Shown here: in pieces, positions 28,368 to 37,066 of the stretch
How the letters are laid out: each line of letters starts with the position of its first letter
Numbering within the stretch: the first letter of the stretch is position 1
Source: an uncultured Dehalococcoidia bacterium
GTDB taxonomy: Bacteria > Chloroflexota > Dehalococcoidia > Lucifugimonadales > UBA3495
NCBI GenBank assembly: GCA_951812625.1
Contig: CATOSP010000002.1
Coordinates: 1,156,880-1,220,879 of the forward strand
Length of the DNA stretch: 64,000 nt
Direction of reading: 5' to 3'
Translations under genes and position numbers: made by a program
Notes under the pieces: generated by a model
Database searches by the model: none
What the model was told of the DNA's origin: nothing
The model's input: the letters and a program-made list of their open reading frames with translations, nothing else

Positions 28368-28640
28368 ATGATGGGAGTCAGAGCGATTGACCGGTCGCTG
28401 GAACAGTGGGAGATGGGGGTGAAGGACATACAGCGTCGGGTGATCCTGGCGCCCACGTCCCGGGAGAGGGAGCGATGGTACGCGATCCTTTTGCTGGCCC
28501 AGGGATGGACGGCGGCGGCCACGGCGGAGATGTTGGAGCGAGACCCGCATAACATAGGACGGTGGGCGTCGGCTTTTGGCGAAGGAGGCCCCAGGGCATT
28601 GATTTTCGAGCAGACTGGGGGTTCCCCCCCTGACAGGCTG
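28368..28640 (+). pseudogene. IS630-type transposase N-terminal fragment
   Basis: The wording VILAPTSRERERWYAILLLAQGWTAAATAEMLERDPHNIGRWASAFGEGG is the helix-turn-helix segment of IS630-like transposases. It stops after about 85 residues and no DDE domain follows. It differs from the intact IS630 copy at 19068-20285, so it marks a second lineage of the family. Confidence 0.7.
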
Positions 28641-28751
28641 AGAGGGGTAGGTATTTCACTTGCGACTCCCTCTGGTAAACGTGAGTTCATTTGGTAGGTC
28701 AGGCTTGCTCAGATACAGAATCTCCCCAAGAGCTTACTATCGGGCCTATTC

Positions 28752-28778
28752 CATCATTCCGGCGTAGGCCGGAATCAA
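28752..28778. repeat. REP-like palindrome
   Basis: A perfect 8-bp inverted repeat ATTCCGGC-GTAG-GCCGGAAT occupies 28756-28775, inside TCATTCCGGC..GGAATCAAG. A related palindrome is at 41251-41274. The type (TCATTCC..GGAATC) resembles dispersed extragenic palindromes found in many bacteria. Confidence 0.6.
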
Positions 28779-28943
28779 GAGATGGCAGGGCTGGTTCGTA
28801 GCTATAGTCCCGCTTTTACTTACCCCTGTCAGCTCCGCTTTCCGGGATTTGATCGAGCAACTGGACCTGCCGGACACGGGTGACGAAACCGGAGATTGAC
28901 GTTTTTGGAAGTGCCCACCCTATCATCAGCAAACAGGAGCAAA

Positions 28944-29885
28944 ATGATGACCACCGAATCCGCTCAATATCCCAGCTTGTACCGCACGATCTATGGCCGG
29001 AGGATGTCGTGGAATTTCACCGACAAGCCGGTCAGCAAGTCAGTCATTGAAAGGATGCTGGACACCTCTGTATGGGCGCCGAATCATCGTCTGACAGAAC
29101 CTTGGCGGTTTGTGATTCTGGAGAAGGACAGCCCGGCCCGGACCAGAGCAGCTGACCTCGCCCATGAGGCAGTCATTCAGCGCACGGGAAATGAGGAACG
29201 GGCGGAGGCAGGGCGCAGCAAGGTGCTTGATCCGCCTTACGTCATGTATGTTTATTGCGTCCCTGGGCCCGATGATGAGACTACCAAGGAGAACTATGCC
29301 GCCGTCTGCTGTGCGGCCCAGAATATCTCCCTGGCTGGGACGGCTGAGGGTTTAGCTGTGACCTGGGAAACGGGAGGCATTACCCGCCACGAGGGTCTGA
29401 ACTCGGCCCTGGGGGCTGAAGAAGACTGGGCGTTGGTGACGATGCTATTGATCGGGTTCCCCGGCGACGCGCCCCCGTTCCCGCCGGACGGCGGTATCGA
29501 ACCTGAGCCGCTGGTTCGGCCCGGACGACGATTGCCCACCACAGGAGTCCTAACCCGAAAAGCACGGCACGAAGCCTGTCAACTCATTCGACCGCGAGTC
29601 TCGGGCGTCGGGTCCTCGGGCGGCGCTGCGCTCATCCACCGGGATGGCAACCGCCGTCCCGGGCAGGGGCATTCGCAGGGAACGTTCAGGTTAATTGAGA
29701 ATACTGGTTACAGGATGCGCCGGTTTCATCGGACACAGGGTGGTGTCGCTGCTTCTGGACTCGGGACATGCAATGCATGGGGTGGACTGGCTTGGTCAAT
29801 CTGCTTTTCCGGCGTTGCAGGAATGGAGAGTGAATTCGCTTCTTGGCCGTTCCGGATTCACTTTCGGCCAAGCGGATGTGTCTAA
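28944..29885 (+). CDS. Nitroreductase-family flavoprotein with run-on C-terminus
   Basis: The start is ATG 28944, as AGGAG at 28935-28939 is 4 nt upstream. Residues 1-200 are nitroreductase-like: YRTIYGRRMSWNFTDKPVSK (FMN-binding Arg region), APNHRLTEPWRFVIL and the glycine-containing AEGLAVTWETGG. The family reduces nitro groups, quinones or flavins with NAD(P)H and FMN. Similarity ends near LVRPGRRLPTTGVLTRK (about 29560), yet the frame runs on for about 105 residues of non-family sequence and overlaps the next gene by 190 nt. The native stop was probably lost by a small frameshift. Confidence 0.75.
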   Translation: MMTTESAQYPSLYRTIYGRRMSWNFTDKPVSKSVIERMLDTSVWAPNHRLTEPWRFVILEKDSPARTRAADLAHEAVIQRTGNEERAEAGRSKVLDPPYVMYVYCVPGPDDETTKENYAAVCCAAQNISLAGTAEGLAVTWETGGITRHEGLNSALGAEEDWALVTMLLIGFPGDAPPFPPDGGIEPEPLVRPGRRLPTTGVLTRKARHEACQLIRPRVSGVGSSGGAALIHRDGNRRPGQGHSQGTFRLIENTGYRMRRFHRTQGGVAASGLGTCNAWGGLAWSICFSGVAGMESEFASWPFRIHFRPSGCV

Positions 29886-30219
29886 TCCAGGGGAGATGAG
29901 GCCACTCTTTGCCGATTCTGACCAACTGGGCCCTGTAACCGCGGTTATCAACCTTGCTGCACTCGCAGGGGTTCGGGGGAGTGTGGACAACCCGGGAGCC
30001 TACTTCAACGTCAACGTCTTTGGCACCCTCAACCTCCTGGAGTTATGCCGCGAATGCGGCGTAGGCAGATTTGTTCTCGCGTCGACGTCCAGTGTATACG
30101 GGGGGGGAGACAGATGGCCCTGTCAGCGAGGGCGCAGATTCCAGCCGACCACTGTCTCCTTACGCTGCGTCCAAGAAGGCCGCCGAGGTATTGCTGCATT
30201 CCTATCACCACCTCGATGA
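29695..30219 (+). CDS. NAD-dependent sugar epimerase/dehydratase, N-terminal part (frameshifted)
   Basis: This part opens with the Rossmann signature MRILVTGCAGFIGHRVVSLLL from a TTG start and includes INLAALAGVRGSVDNPGAYFNVNVFGTLNLLELC and the catalytic Ser motif ASTSSVYGG. It belongs to the extended SDR family (UDP-glucuronate 4-epimerase or GalE type). The frame is lost at a run of eight G (30100-30107). With seven G the sequence would continue YGGETDGPVSEGA into the next frame. The residues after the G-run in this frame are spurious. Confidence 0.82.
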   Translation: MRILVTGCAGFIGHRVVSLLLDSGHAMHGVDWLGQSAFPALQEWRVNSLLGRSGFTFGQADVSNPGEMRPLFADSDQLGPVTAVINLAALAGVRGSVDNPGAYFNVNVFGTLNLLELCRECGVGRFVLASTSSVYGGGDRWPCQRGRRFQPTTVSLRCVQEGRRGIAAFLSPPR

Positions 30220-30673
30220 CATAAATGCCGCCGTGTTGCGCTACTTCACCGTCTACGGCCCTGCGGGGCGTCCTGACATGAGCATTTTCAGGTTCATACG
30301 CCGCATCGCCGAGGGCGAACCCATAACAGTGTTTGGCGACGGGACCCAGCAACGAGACTTCACCTACGTGGACGACATTGCCTGCGGCACGGTCGAAGCC
30401 CTGGGCGTAGCAGGATACGAGACCATTAACCTGGGGTACGGAAGTCCAGTTGCGCTGAATGACGTCATCGGGGTGATAGAGAACGCAGTCGGGAAGACGG
30501 CGAGGATTGAGTATCAGGAACGCCATCCCGCCGATCCGATGTTGACCTGGGCGGACATCAGCCGTGCCCGAGAGCTACTGAGTTGGACTCCGGAGGTGGA
30601 CGTCGAGGAAGGGGTTCGCCGCACCGTCGCATGGTACCTGGAGAACCGGCACTGGGCGAAAGCGCTGAGGTAG
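30071..30673 (+). CDS. NAD-dependent sugar epimerase/dehydratase, C-terminal part (frameshifted)
   Basis: This frame continues the epimerase from the G-run. It has the catalytic SPYAASKKAAEVLL (YxxxK), the substrate region RYFTVYGPAGRPDMSIFRFI and the C-terminal DFTYVDDIACGTVEAL and WTPEVDVEEGVRRTVAW. The real coding sequence begins at about 30108. The two halves would form a normal enzyme of about 325 residues acting on nucleotide sugars for cell-surface glycans. Confidence 0.82.
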   Translation: MFSRRRPVYTGGETDGPVSEGADSSRPLSPYAASKKAAEVLLHSYHHLDDINAAVLRYFTVYGPAGRPDMSIFRFIRRIAEGEPITVFGDGTQQRDFTYVDDIACGTVEALGVAGYETINLGYGSPVALNDVIGVIENAVGKTARIEYQERHPADPMLTWADISRARELLSWTPEVDVEEGVRRTVAWYLENRHWAKALR

Positions 30674-30684
30674 GCTAACGACTT

Positions 30685-31620
30685 TCTCGAATCCCGCCTA
30701 CGCCTACGCATAGGGCCCCCGGTTGACGCCAGACTGTCGGTCACCCTCTCCAACAGGATCACGCTGGTCAAGAAGGTTAGTCTGGCCCAGCCCTTACCTT
30801 GGTTCTCGCGCCATTCATTCATGGTCCACGGAAGCAATCTCGACCTGGTCCGGTGCACTATCCACGTCACATTCCCAGGACCAACGGACCCCTGACCGTT
30901 CCCTTTGGGAATCGGTGGCCACACTCGACGGAAGGCCCGAATGACATCCGGCCAAACTACGGCTCCGGTTGCCAAAACGGCCAGCGCCAACCAGAAGAAG
31001 GTCAGCCACCAGGTCTCGGTCGTCCACCAGGTATACAGCGGAAACAGGCCGCTCAGGCCCTGAAACGCGGGGAATGACATGTCGAACGGGTCGACGGCGA
31101 TGGTGATTTCTTCTGCTCGACCGGCGGTCGCAAGACCGTACGTGTTCGCCAAGGTCAAGAGTCCGAGCGCCGCAATACTGATTCGACCCCATAGGTGCAA
31201 CCTGGAAGCTGCCAGGACTACGGGCACGACGAGCAGGGGCAGTACGGTCAGCATTGTCCGCCCGGGGAACCACCATCCCATCATGGTGATGGAGACGAAA
31301 GTCGCCATGAGCATCTGCGTGAATATCAGCAACAGGACCAGGCGTCCCCCGGAGCCTGCCGGTATGAGCAATGCCAGGCCCGGGACTGCTGCCAGCAGAA
31401 GTGGCGCCCAGCGTCCTATGCCGAAACGCTGGTCTATGAACAGGCCCCAGAGTCGGTAGTACCGCTCGCTGAACTCGAAATGTCCTGCCAGAAGGTCAGC
31501 TGTGTTCCATTGTGCGTAAACGACGTTTACGCCGTAGGGGGTCAACCCTCCGAACAGGTGCAGGTGAAACCAGGCGTAAGACCCCGCAGGGCCGTACCTG
31601 CCGTCAGAAGGGCAACCGTG
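30685..31620 (-). pseudogene. Polytopic membrane protein, C-terminal piece of a broken gene
   Basis: Reading from about 31620, AGSYAWFHLHLFGGLTPYGVNV is followed by about six hydrophobic helices (WAPLLLAAVPGLALLIPAG; TMLTVLPLLVVPVVLAASRL; WLTFFWLALAVLATGAVVW). The open frame runs on to 30514 beneath the epimerase gene, but that tail is not credible. The layout resembles the membrane half of ArnT/PMT-type glycosyltransferases. It continues the N-terminal piece 31542-32326 after a frameshift near 31570-31620. Confidence 0.6.
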
Positions 31621-32326
31621 CCGCTCCTGCGGCCCCTGATAAGGAAGTACCCAGATATGAGCGCCGCCAGGGGCGCGTACTTTATCCGCAGCCAGCACAT
31701 GGCCGTCAGCAAAACAGCCATCAGCAACGCGTCTGCAATCCCAGGTGTGTACCGACGGGTCACCAGCAACAGGGACAGGACCAGAGCCAATGCCGCCGGG
31801 AACTCGGGATAGATCTCGCTGGAGTAGATGAACGCTGTGGCCGTAAGCCCCAAGCAAAGAGTCAGGACCCAGCTGATCAACCTCCGCCCCGTGAGACGGT
31901 CTGCCAGAACGAAGGTGAGGGCCATGGTTACCGCCGCCATGAGCATCAACTGTATCTGTGCTCCGGCAAGGCCGCCAAAGGCAAACCCCGGGACCACCAG
32001 CACCGACAGGCCCGGATTGTGTGGACTTAGCAGTCGGCCGTCAGGCCGTGGCGCAGACTGTAGCCACAGGCCGTCAGGATGGTCGAAAAAAGACTCGTAG
32101 GAACTGGACTCTTACTGGTTGCGAAGATCGAAGTCGCCGTCGGCCAACAGGCTCTGGGTGGTCAGTAGGTAGAACGGCTCGTCACCCGAGATGGATGCGC
32201 CTTGGGTTGCCCGTATGTCCACGGAAAGTGCGTAGGCCGCCGACAGCAGAAGAAAAAGAGCCACCGCACAAAGCAGCAACTCTTTCTCCCTGACCCAAGC
32301 CAGGATAGACCCGGGCAGAACCGGTT
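31542..32326 (-). pseudogene. Polytopic membrane protein (glycosyltransferase-like), N-terminal piece
   Basis: Translation of the minus strand from about 32300 gives a hydrophobic helix (LLLCAVALFLLLSAAYALSVD) and then GDEPFYLLTTQSLLADGDFDLRNQ. An in-frame TAA follows near 32115, after which SYESFFDHPDGLWLQSAPRPDG and SPHNPGLSVLVVPGFAFGG continue without a shift. The GDEPFY acidic motif after the first helix is typical of PMT/ArnT-like glycosyltransferases. No start codon exists upstream of the helix in this frame, so it has a nonsense codon, a missing start and a downstream frameshift. Confidence 0.65.
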
Positions 32327-32330
32327 AACA

Positions 32331-32624
32331 TCACCCCAGAACGTCTGCCTCCCTGAGAAGGTCAAGGGTGCCTTGCAGGTCGCTCAGGCTGCCCAGGTCC
32401 ATGTCGGGCGGGTTCAGGGATTCTATGGGCGGCAGGTTGCCCTGCGGTTCCACCCCGGCAGCCACCGGGTATTCCTTCACCACCGAGGTGAAGTATTGTT
32501 AGGTAGGCTCGGAGAGGAGGAAGTTGATGAATTCCTCTGCGGTATCCCTATTCTCCGAGGCTTTCAAAATCCCGGCGCCGGCCACCAGGACCAGGGCACC
32601 GGGATCTCCGTTGCCTATATAGTA
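32331..32624 (-). pseudogene. Iron-type ABC transporter binding protein, C-terminal fragment
   Basis: The minus strand reads GDPGALVLVAGAGILKASENRD, AEEFINFLLSEPT, stop, QYFTSVVKEYPVAAGVEP and SLNPPDMDLGSLSDLQGTLDLLREA. This matches the C-terminus of FbpA-like ferric-iron binding proteins. An internal TAA replaces a Gln codon, and everything upstream is removed at the IS701 left end (32625). The remnant shows that an iron-uptake locus once stood here. Confidence 0.72.
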
Positions 32625-34029
32625 CTACAGTTGCAGATGTGATAGGCGCGTTTTGTAGTGGCATTGCTTGGCTTGGGCTTGGTGGCGCCGTCTCCACCAG
32701 GACCAAGACAGGATGAAATCAGGCAGTTTGTTCTCCGTCCAGACCAAGCGTGTCAGCAGTTGTCGCACCTCCGGCACAGTCACGGGAATCAGTTCCTCAC
32801 CGGGGCCGTAGTGGCCCCTTTTTCTTCCGCTGCCACCGCCTGATTCCTGATCACTGCCAGATAGGCGTGGGCCAGCATGGCCAGGGTGATGTGGCGGTAC
32901 CAGCCATTCCATCGCCGCACCTCGTGCTGGTCCAGCCCCACTTGTCCCTTGGCCTCCTCAAAACACTCCTCTATGGCCCAGCGAGTCCCCGCGACCCTGA
33001 CCAGTTCCTCCAACCCCGTTCCCGCCGGGCCATAACAGACGTAATAGGCCAGTTCCCCAGGGTTGGCGATGCTGCGCCTGACCATCAGCCAGTAGCCCTT
33101 ACCGGGTTCTCTCAGGGGCCGTATGTCCACCGCGGCCCAGTCGTAGACCCGGGGATCCTTGGCGCCATCGCCGGCGCTGCACCTGGTCCAGTCGGCTGGG
33201 TCAACCTGCGACGCCAGCCGGTCCTCCCGCACTTGACGTGGACCCTTCTCCGTCAAAGCCCACAGCTTCTCGCTGCGCTTGATGGCCATCACGTGGGGAA
33301 CGCCCACTTGCTCCAGCCACAGCCGCAACTTGCGGTCGTTGCCGTAAACCTCGTCCCCGGTGAACCAGCCGAAGGGGACTTCCGATTCCAGTGCCCGCTC
33401 CAGCATCAGCCGGGCCAGTTTCCCCTTGGTCTGAAAGCCGACACTCTCAGGCACCCCGGCCTCCCGCCGCCGCTCCCAGTCATCAGCCCACACCTGGGGC
33501 AGGTACAACTCCCGGTCCAGCAGCGCCCTGCCCTTGGCTGAGGCATAGGCCAGGAACACGCTGGTCTGGCAGTTCCCGGTCCAGCCCGCCGTGCCGCTGT
33601 ACTGGCGCTGCACCCCAACCGGTTTCTCCCCTTTCTTGATGAATCCGGTCTCGTCCACCACCAAAACCGCATCGCTGTCGCCCAGATGCTCCACCACGTA
33701 CTGCTTCAGATCATCCCGGACCATCTCCGCGTCCCAGACGTAACCCGACAGCAGGCGCTGCACACCGTAGGGAGTGGCGCCGCCCGCTTGCTCCGCCAAT
33801 TGCCAGCCGTTCTTGCGTTCCACCGGGCTGAGCAACCCCTTCAGATACTCCAGGGCCCGCCTGCGCGGCTCCGGCCGCTGGAACCTGCCTGCGATGCACT
33901 GGTGCACCCCCTCGATACCCTCGGACCACCGGGCGACCTCCGCCAACTCTTCTCTACCCACAATCACCGCCCCACCTCAACACTCCTTGGTTGCCTGAAA
34001 TCCTATCCCTTCTAGATCTGCAACTGTAG
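32625..34029 (-). mobile_element. IS701-family insertion sequence, complete
   Basis: Perfect 14-bp terminal inverted repeats CTACAGTTGCAGAT lie at 32625-32638 and, inverted, at 34016-34029. The 1,405-bp element carries one intact transposase gene. The 4-bp flanks (AGTA left, CACT right) are not a duplication. The left flank is an ABC-protein fragment and the right flank an integrase fragment, so the element sits at a rearrangement junction. Confidence 0.88.
32789..33967 (-). CDS. IS701-family transposase
   Basis: This intact 392-residue transposase has the catalytic acids in VLVVDETGFIKKG, WFTGDEVYG and TRWAIEECFEEAKGQVGLDQHEVR, the usual IS701 DDE set with the late DQHEVR block. The N-terminus (MIVGREELAEVARW) is typical. 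It is encoded between the element's two 14-bp ends and shows no stops or frameshifts. Confidence 0.93.
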   Translation of the reverse strand: MIVGREELAEVARWSEGIEGVHQCIAGRFQRPEPRRRALEYLKGLLSPVERKNGWQLAEQAGGATPYGVQRLLSGYVWDAEMVRDDLKQYVVEHLGDSDAVLVVDETGFIKKGEKPVGVQRQYSGTAGWTGNCQTSVFLAYASAKGRALLDRELYLPQVWADDWERRREAGVPESVGFQTKGKLARLMLERALESEVPFGWFTGDEVYGNDRKLRLWLEQVGVPHVMAIKRSEKLWALTEKGPRQVREDRLASQVDPADWTRCSAGDGAKDPRVYDWAAVDIRPLREPGKGYWLMVRRSIANPGELAYYVCYGPAGTGLEELVRVAGTRWAIEECFEEAKGQVGLDQHEVRRWNGWYRHITLAMLAHAYLAVIRNQAVAAEEKGATTAPVRN

Positions 34030-34616
34030 CACTTAGGCGCTCGGAGATCTTGGGGCTTAGGTGGGGAGACCTGGACTTGGAGGGCGGACGCCTCTCGGTC
34101 CGCCGGGCCTTGGTCCGGCTGGGCAAGGGTGATATGCAGGTCATGCCGCCGAAGTCTAAGCGGGGCCGGTCGGTGGAGCTGACCGGCCAGGCTGTGGAGG
34201 TCCTAGGGGAATGCCGGGATGACGCCCTGGCCGTGGGCCGCCCGGTGGGCGCCGGGTCCCTGGTGTTCTGCGGGCCTGGCGGGGGACCGGTGGACCCGGA
34301 CCGTCTCTCGGATTCCTTCCGGTGGGCGGCGCAGCGCGCGGGCCTGAAGGGCTTCCGTTTTCATGACCTGCGCCACACCCACGCGACGTTGCTCATGGGG
34401 GAGAACGTCCATCCCGGGATTGTGTCGGAGCGTCTTGGCCACAGCAGCATAGGCATAACCGTAAATCTCTACAGCCACGTGATTCCCGGCATGCAGACGG
34501 TCGCGGCCGACAGTTTCACCCGGGGCTGGGAGGTGCGCGAGCGCCCGGTTTCCGCCCCGGTGGAAGGGGAAGAATCCGTAGGGTCTGCGGTCGCTGAGGG
34601 GAGTGGAGGGGCATGA
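34030..34616 (+). pseudogene. Tyrosine recombinase (integrase), C-terminal catalytic domain only
   Basis: In-frame sequence begins right at the IS701 end (ALRRSEILGLRWGDLDL), so the N-terminal arm and core-binding domains are missing. The catalytic residues remain: Arg in GLRWGD, His-x-x-Arg in FHDLRHTHAT, His in LGHSS and Tyr in NLYSHV. A TTG at 34050 could start a 188-residue product, but it would lack DNA-binding domains. It lies 179 bp before tRNA-Lys, as expected for an element that integrated at a tRNA gene. Confidence 0.8.
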
Positions 34617-34756
34617 ACGGCCTTTTGGGGCCGGGTTGTTTCCGCCCTTAAACGCGTGGAGGGGAGTGGAGGGCCAAAACCCGGTTTTGGGCCGGTTTCA
34701 GGTCAACTGAACGGCCAAAAGAACGGCAAAACCGAAAATTAGGACAGGCAAAAGGA

Positions 34757-34785
34757 GAGACAAAGCGCGATTTTGTAGCTAAAAT
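34757..34785 (+). promoter_or_regulatory. Possible promoter of tRNA-Lys
   Basis: GAGACA (34757-34762) and TAAAAT (34780-34785) are separated by 17 nt. The -10 box ends 9 nt before the mature 5' end of tRNA-Lys. The match is moderate. Confidence 0.4.
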
Positions 34786-34794
34786 ACCCTTAGT

Positions 34795-34870
34795 GGCCCG
34801 CTAGCTCAACTGGCAGAGCAACGGACTCTTAATCCGTAGGTTCTCGGTTCGACCCCGAGGCGGGTCACCA
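34795..34870 (+). tRNA. tRNA-Lys (CTT)
   Basis: The cloverleaf is complete: acceptor GGCCCGC pairs with GCGGGTC, the anticodon stem ACGGA pairs with TCCGT around loop CTCTTAA (anticodon CTT), and the T arm is CTCGG-TTCGACC-CCGAG. CCA is encoded (34868-34870). A related 3'-half sequence occurs at 49443-49480. Confidence 0.95.
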
Positions 34871-35181
34871 ATCTTTTCCCCCTTTCCCAGCTTCAAAAGG
34901 CGCCGGACGGATGCTCTACAGACGTCTGGGGCATCCTGCAAGAGTGTGCAGGTCCGGCGTGTGAACGCCAGGTCTTGCCGCTTTCCTGTACCTCCCCGGC
35001 AAGCGCAGCAGCGGTCATCGCCATGTCCCCGGTACATGCTGCTGGTGACCCGACCCACACCAGCGGGCCGCTTGAATACGCGTTCCGAAACATCTGAACG
35101 GTGCTCGTGCTGGAGGTTCCAACCTCGTCGTGGGCCATCTGCTCCATCGGCAGATCGTTGAAGTTGCTCATCCCGGAACGC

Positions 35182-35520
35182 CTACCTACCAGTGCCCGCA
35201 GGGCCATCCCACAACGCTGGAGGTAGTGACGGCTGTTGGTATAATGGAATGACGAGAGTGCCCCTACGGCCGAGGGCTGAGGGTATCGGATGGTTGCATG
35301 AGTGCATCGCTAGACCGCTCAGACGCGCCGCAGTCACCACAGCCCAAGCGAAGTAAGGAAATCTCACCGCCAAGGTCGGTTGATAGACCCGCATTAGGCC
35401 CGGAATCCCGCCCGGGAGCAGGCCCATATTCTCCAGCCGGTTGCGCAGCAGGACGAAGGCGAGAACGGCGACAACCATGATGAGACCGCCCATCAAGGCG
35501 GCGGCCAGCCGCCAGTCCAA
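35182..35520 (-). CDS. Possible small membrane protein
   Basis: A TTG-started frame begins MDWRLAAALMGGLIMVVAVLAFVLLRNRLENMG, a convincing single membrane segment with a basic cytoplasmic side. The remaining 70 residues have no recognisable character, so the true 3' end is uncertain. No family is recognised and no clear ribosome site was seen. Confidence 0.25.
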   Translation of the reverse strand: MDWRLAAALMGGLIMVVAVLAFVLLRNRLENMGLLPGGIPGLMRVYQPTLAVRFPYFAWAVVTAARLSGLAMHSCNHPIPSALGRRGTLVIPLYQQPSLPPALWDGPAGTGR

Positions 35521-35722
35521 ACCTATCTGGCCCGAGTTTTAGTAAGCGCACCCGGAGGTTCTGAACTTGGCTGAGACGCGGTGCCCGCCCGCGCGTGGCG
35601 GTTGAGTCCCCGTTGCCGCATTGAAGGCCTGCCGAGCGAATGCAGGCAGAACCGTGCGATAATGTGAACAGACGAAAAGTGTGGCAGGGGGCAGAAGCCT
35701 TCTTCCACTGGAGTGATTAGAA

Positions 35723-36280
35723 GTGTCAGACAATAATTCCGAGGTCGCCATGCTGGGCGGCGGATGCTTCTGGTGCGTGGAAGCTGTGTTCGCAGAGGTC
35801 GCGGGGATCATTGCGATCACATCCGGGTATTCCGGCGGGCACACGGTCAACCCATCCTACTACGAAGTGTGCAGCGAGCGTACGGGGCACGCCGAGGTCG
35901 TGAGGCTCGAATTCGACCCCGGCCAGATCACCTTCACGGACATACTAGAGATTTTCTTCGCTACCCATGACCCGACGACCCTGAATCGCCAGGGCGCGGA
36001 CCGTGGCGCGCGTTACCGGTCGGTGATCCTTCACACCAGCGAGTCCCAGAGGGAACTGGCGGTGAAATTTATCGAGGATCTGGATGCGTCCGGGACGGAG
36101 AACGGGCCGGTGGTCACCCAGGTGGTGCCATTCGAGGCTTTCTACCCCGCGGAACCCGAACACCAGCTTTTCTACCAGAACAACCCCGGGATGATGTACT
36201 GCCAGATAGTGATCAGCCCCAAAGTGGCCAAGGTGCGGCAGAAGTTCACCGCCAGGCTGCGTCAGTCCCTGCGTACGTAG
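35723..36280 (+). CDS. msrA: Peptide-methionine (S)-S-oxide reductase
   Basis: This 185-residue MsrA has the active-site motif GGGCFWCVEAVF, in which Cys attacks the sulfoxide, together with SGYSGGHT, the region YEVCSERTGHAEVV and a late EHQLFYQNNPG. It repairs oxidised methionine using thioredoxin. The GTG start at 35723 has GGAG (35710-35713) 9 nt upstream. It stands alone on the plus strand, followed by a hydrolase pseudogene. Confidence 0.95.
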   Translation: MSDNNSEVAMLGGGCFWCVEAVFAEVAGIIAITSGYSGGHTVNPSYYEVCSERTGHAEVVRLEFDPGQITFTDILEIFFATHDPTTLNRQGADRGARYRSVILHTSESQRELAVKFIEDLDASGTENGPVVTQVVPFEAFYPAEPEHQLFYQNNPGMMYCQIVISPKVAKVRQKFTARLRQSLRT

Positions 36281-36379
36281 TGAGTCCAGGGGCTGGCATT
36301 TCCCAAGCCTGCCGGAAGTTCACGGGGCAGGTGGTTCCTCAGAGATCGTTCTAACGGCCGGCTCATGAACTTAGCCCTG

Positions 36380-37043
36380 CGGCCAGCGGCATTGCGGTCG
36401 TCGCAGTGGACTTCAGGCTGATCCCGCAACACGCCTGCCCGGCCCAGGCTATCGACACCAACTACGACTTTCGCTGGATGAAGGCGCAGGCTGGACAGCT
36501 TAACATCGACTCCTCATCGGTGGGCTCCATGGGCTGCTCCAGCGGGGGTTCGCACCGTGGCGATGAACGAGACTCACCCAGGGGATCCTCGCTACGCGTC
36601 ACTACCGCTTCCCGACGGCTGGGATTTCGAAGCATCAATCCGATTCCTGCTGTGCTGCTGCCCGGTGCCGGATCGCCACGCCAGGTACAAGTGGGCCATC
36701 GAGATTCGAGAAGAGAGGTTCACAGGGCCACAGTGGACTACTGCGGCGACCATGCCAACCTCCACAAGGCGAACCCCAAGGATGCGATGGACAGGGGAGA
36801 GGCGGTGGAGCTGCCTCCACCGATAATCATTCAGGGCACCACCGACTCAACCACCCCGCCGTTGATTCCGCACAGGTTCGAGGCCTCATACCAGGAAGCC
36901 GGGGCCACGTGGAGTTGGAACCGTTCGAGGTGATGACCCATCTCTTCGGCAACACGCCAGGACCGGAATCAGACCGGTCCGTCGAGCTGATGAATGACTT
37001 CGTCGCCAAGCATCTGATGCCCTCCGCCGTGGCCCCGGTGTAG
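36380..37043 (+). pseudogene. Alpha/beta hydrolase (esterase-like), frameshifted remnant
   Basis: Three frames together read as one esterase: SGIAVVAVDFRLIPQHACPAQAIDTNYDFRWMKA up to the nucleophile elbow GSMGCSSGG (to about 36550), then AMNETHPGDPRYASLPLPDGWDFEASIRFLL (36557-36730), then VDYCGDHANLHKANPKDAMDRGEAVELPP with IIIQGTTDSTTPPLIPHRFEASYQEAG. A fourth frame gives MTHLFGNTPGPESDRSVELMNDFVAKHLMP. The 5' end is missing too. Gene decay is clear. Confidence 0.75.
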
Positions 37044-37066
37044 CACCTGAAGCCGCAGAGACGTGG

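Noticed and set aside
30514..30690. Extension of the minus-strand membrane protein under the epimerase gene
   Set aside because: The residues are basic and low-complexity antisense to clear epimerase coding sequence.
36557..36826. Separate small gene inside the hydrolase remnant
   Set aside because: It is the middle part of the same esterase in a shifted frame, as shown by continuity with the flanking pieces.
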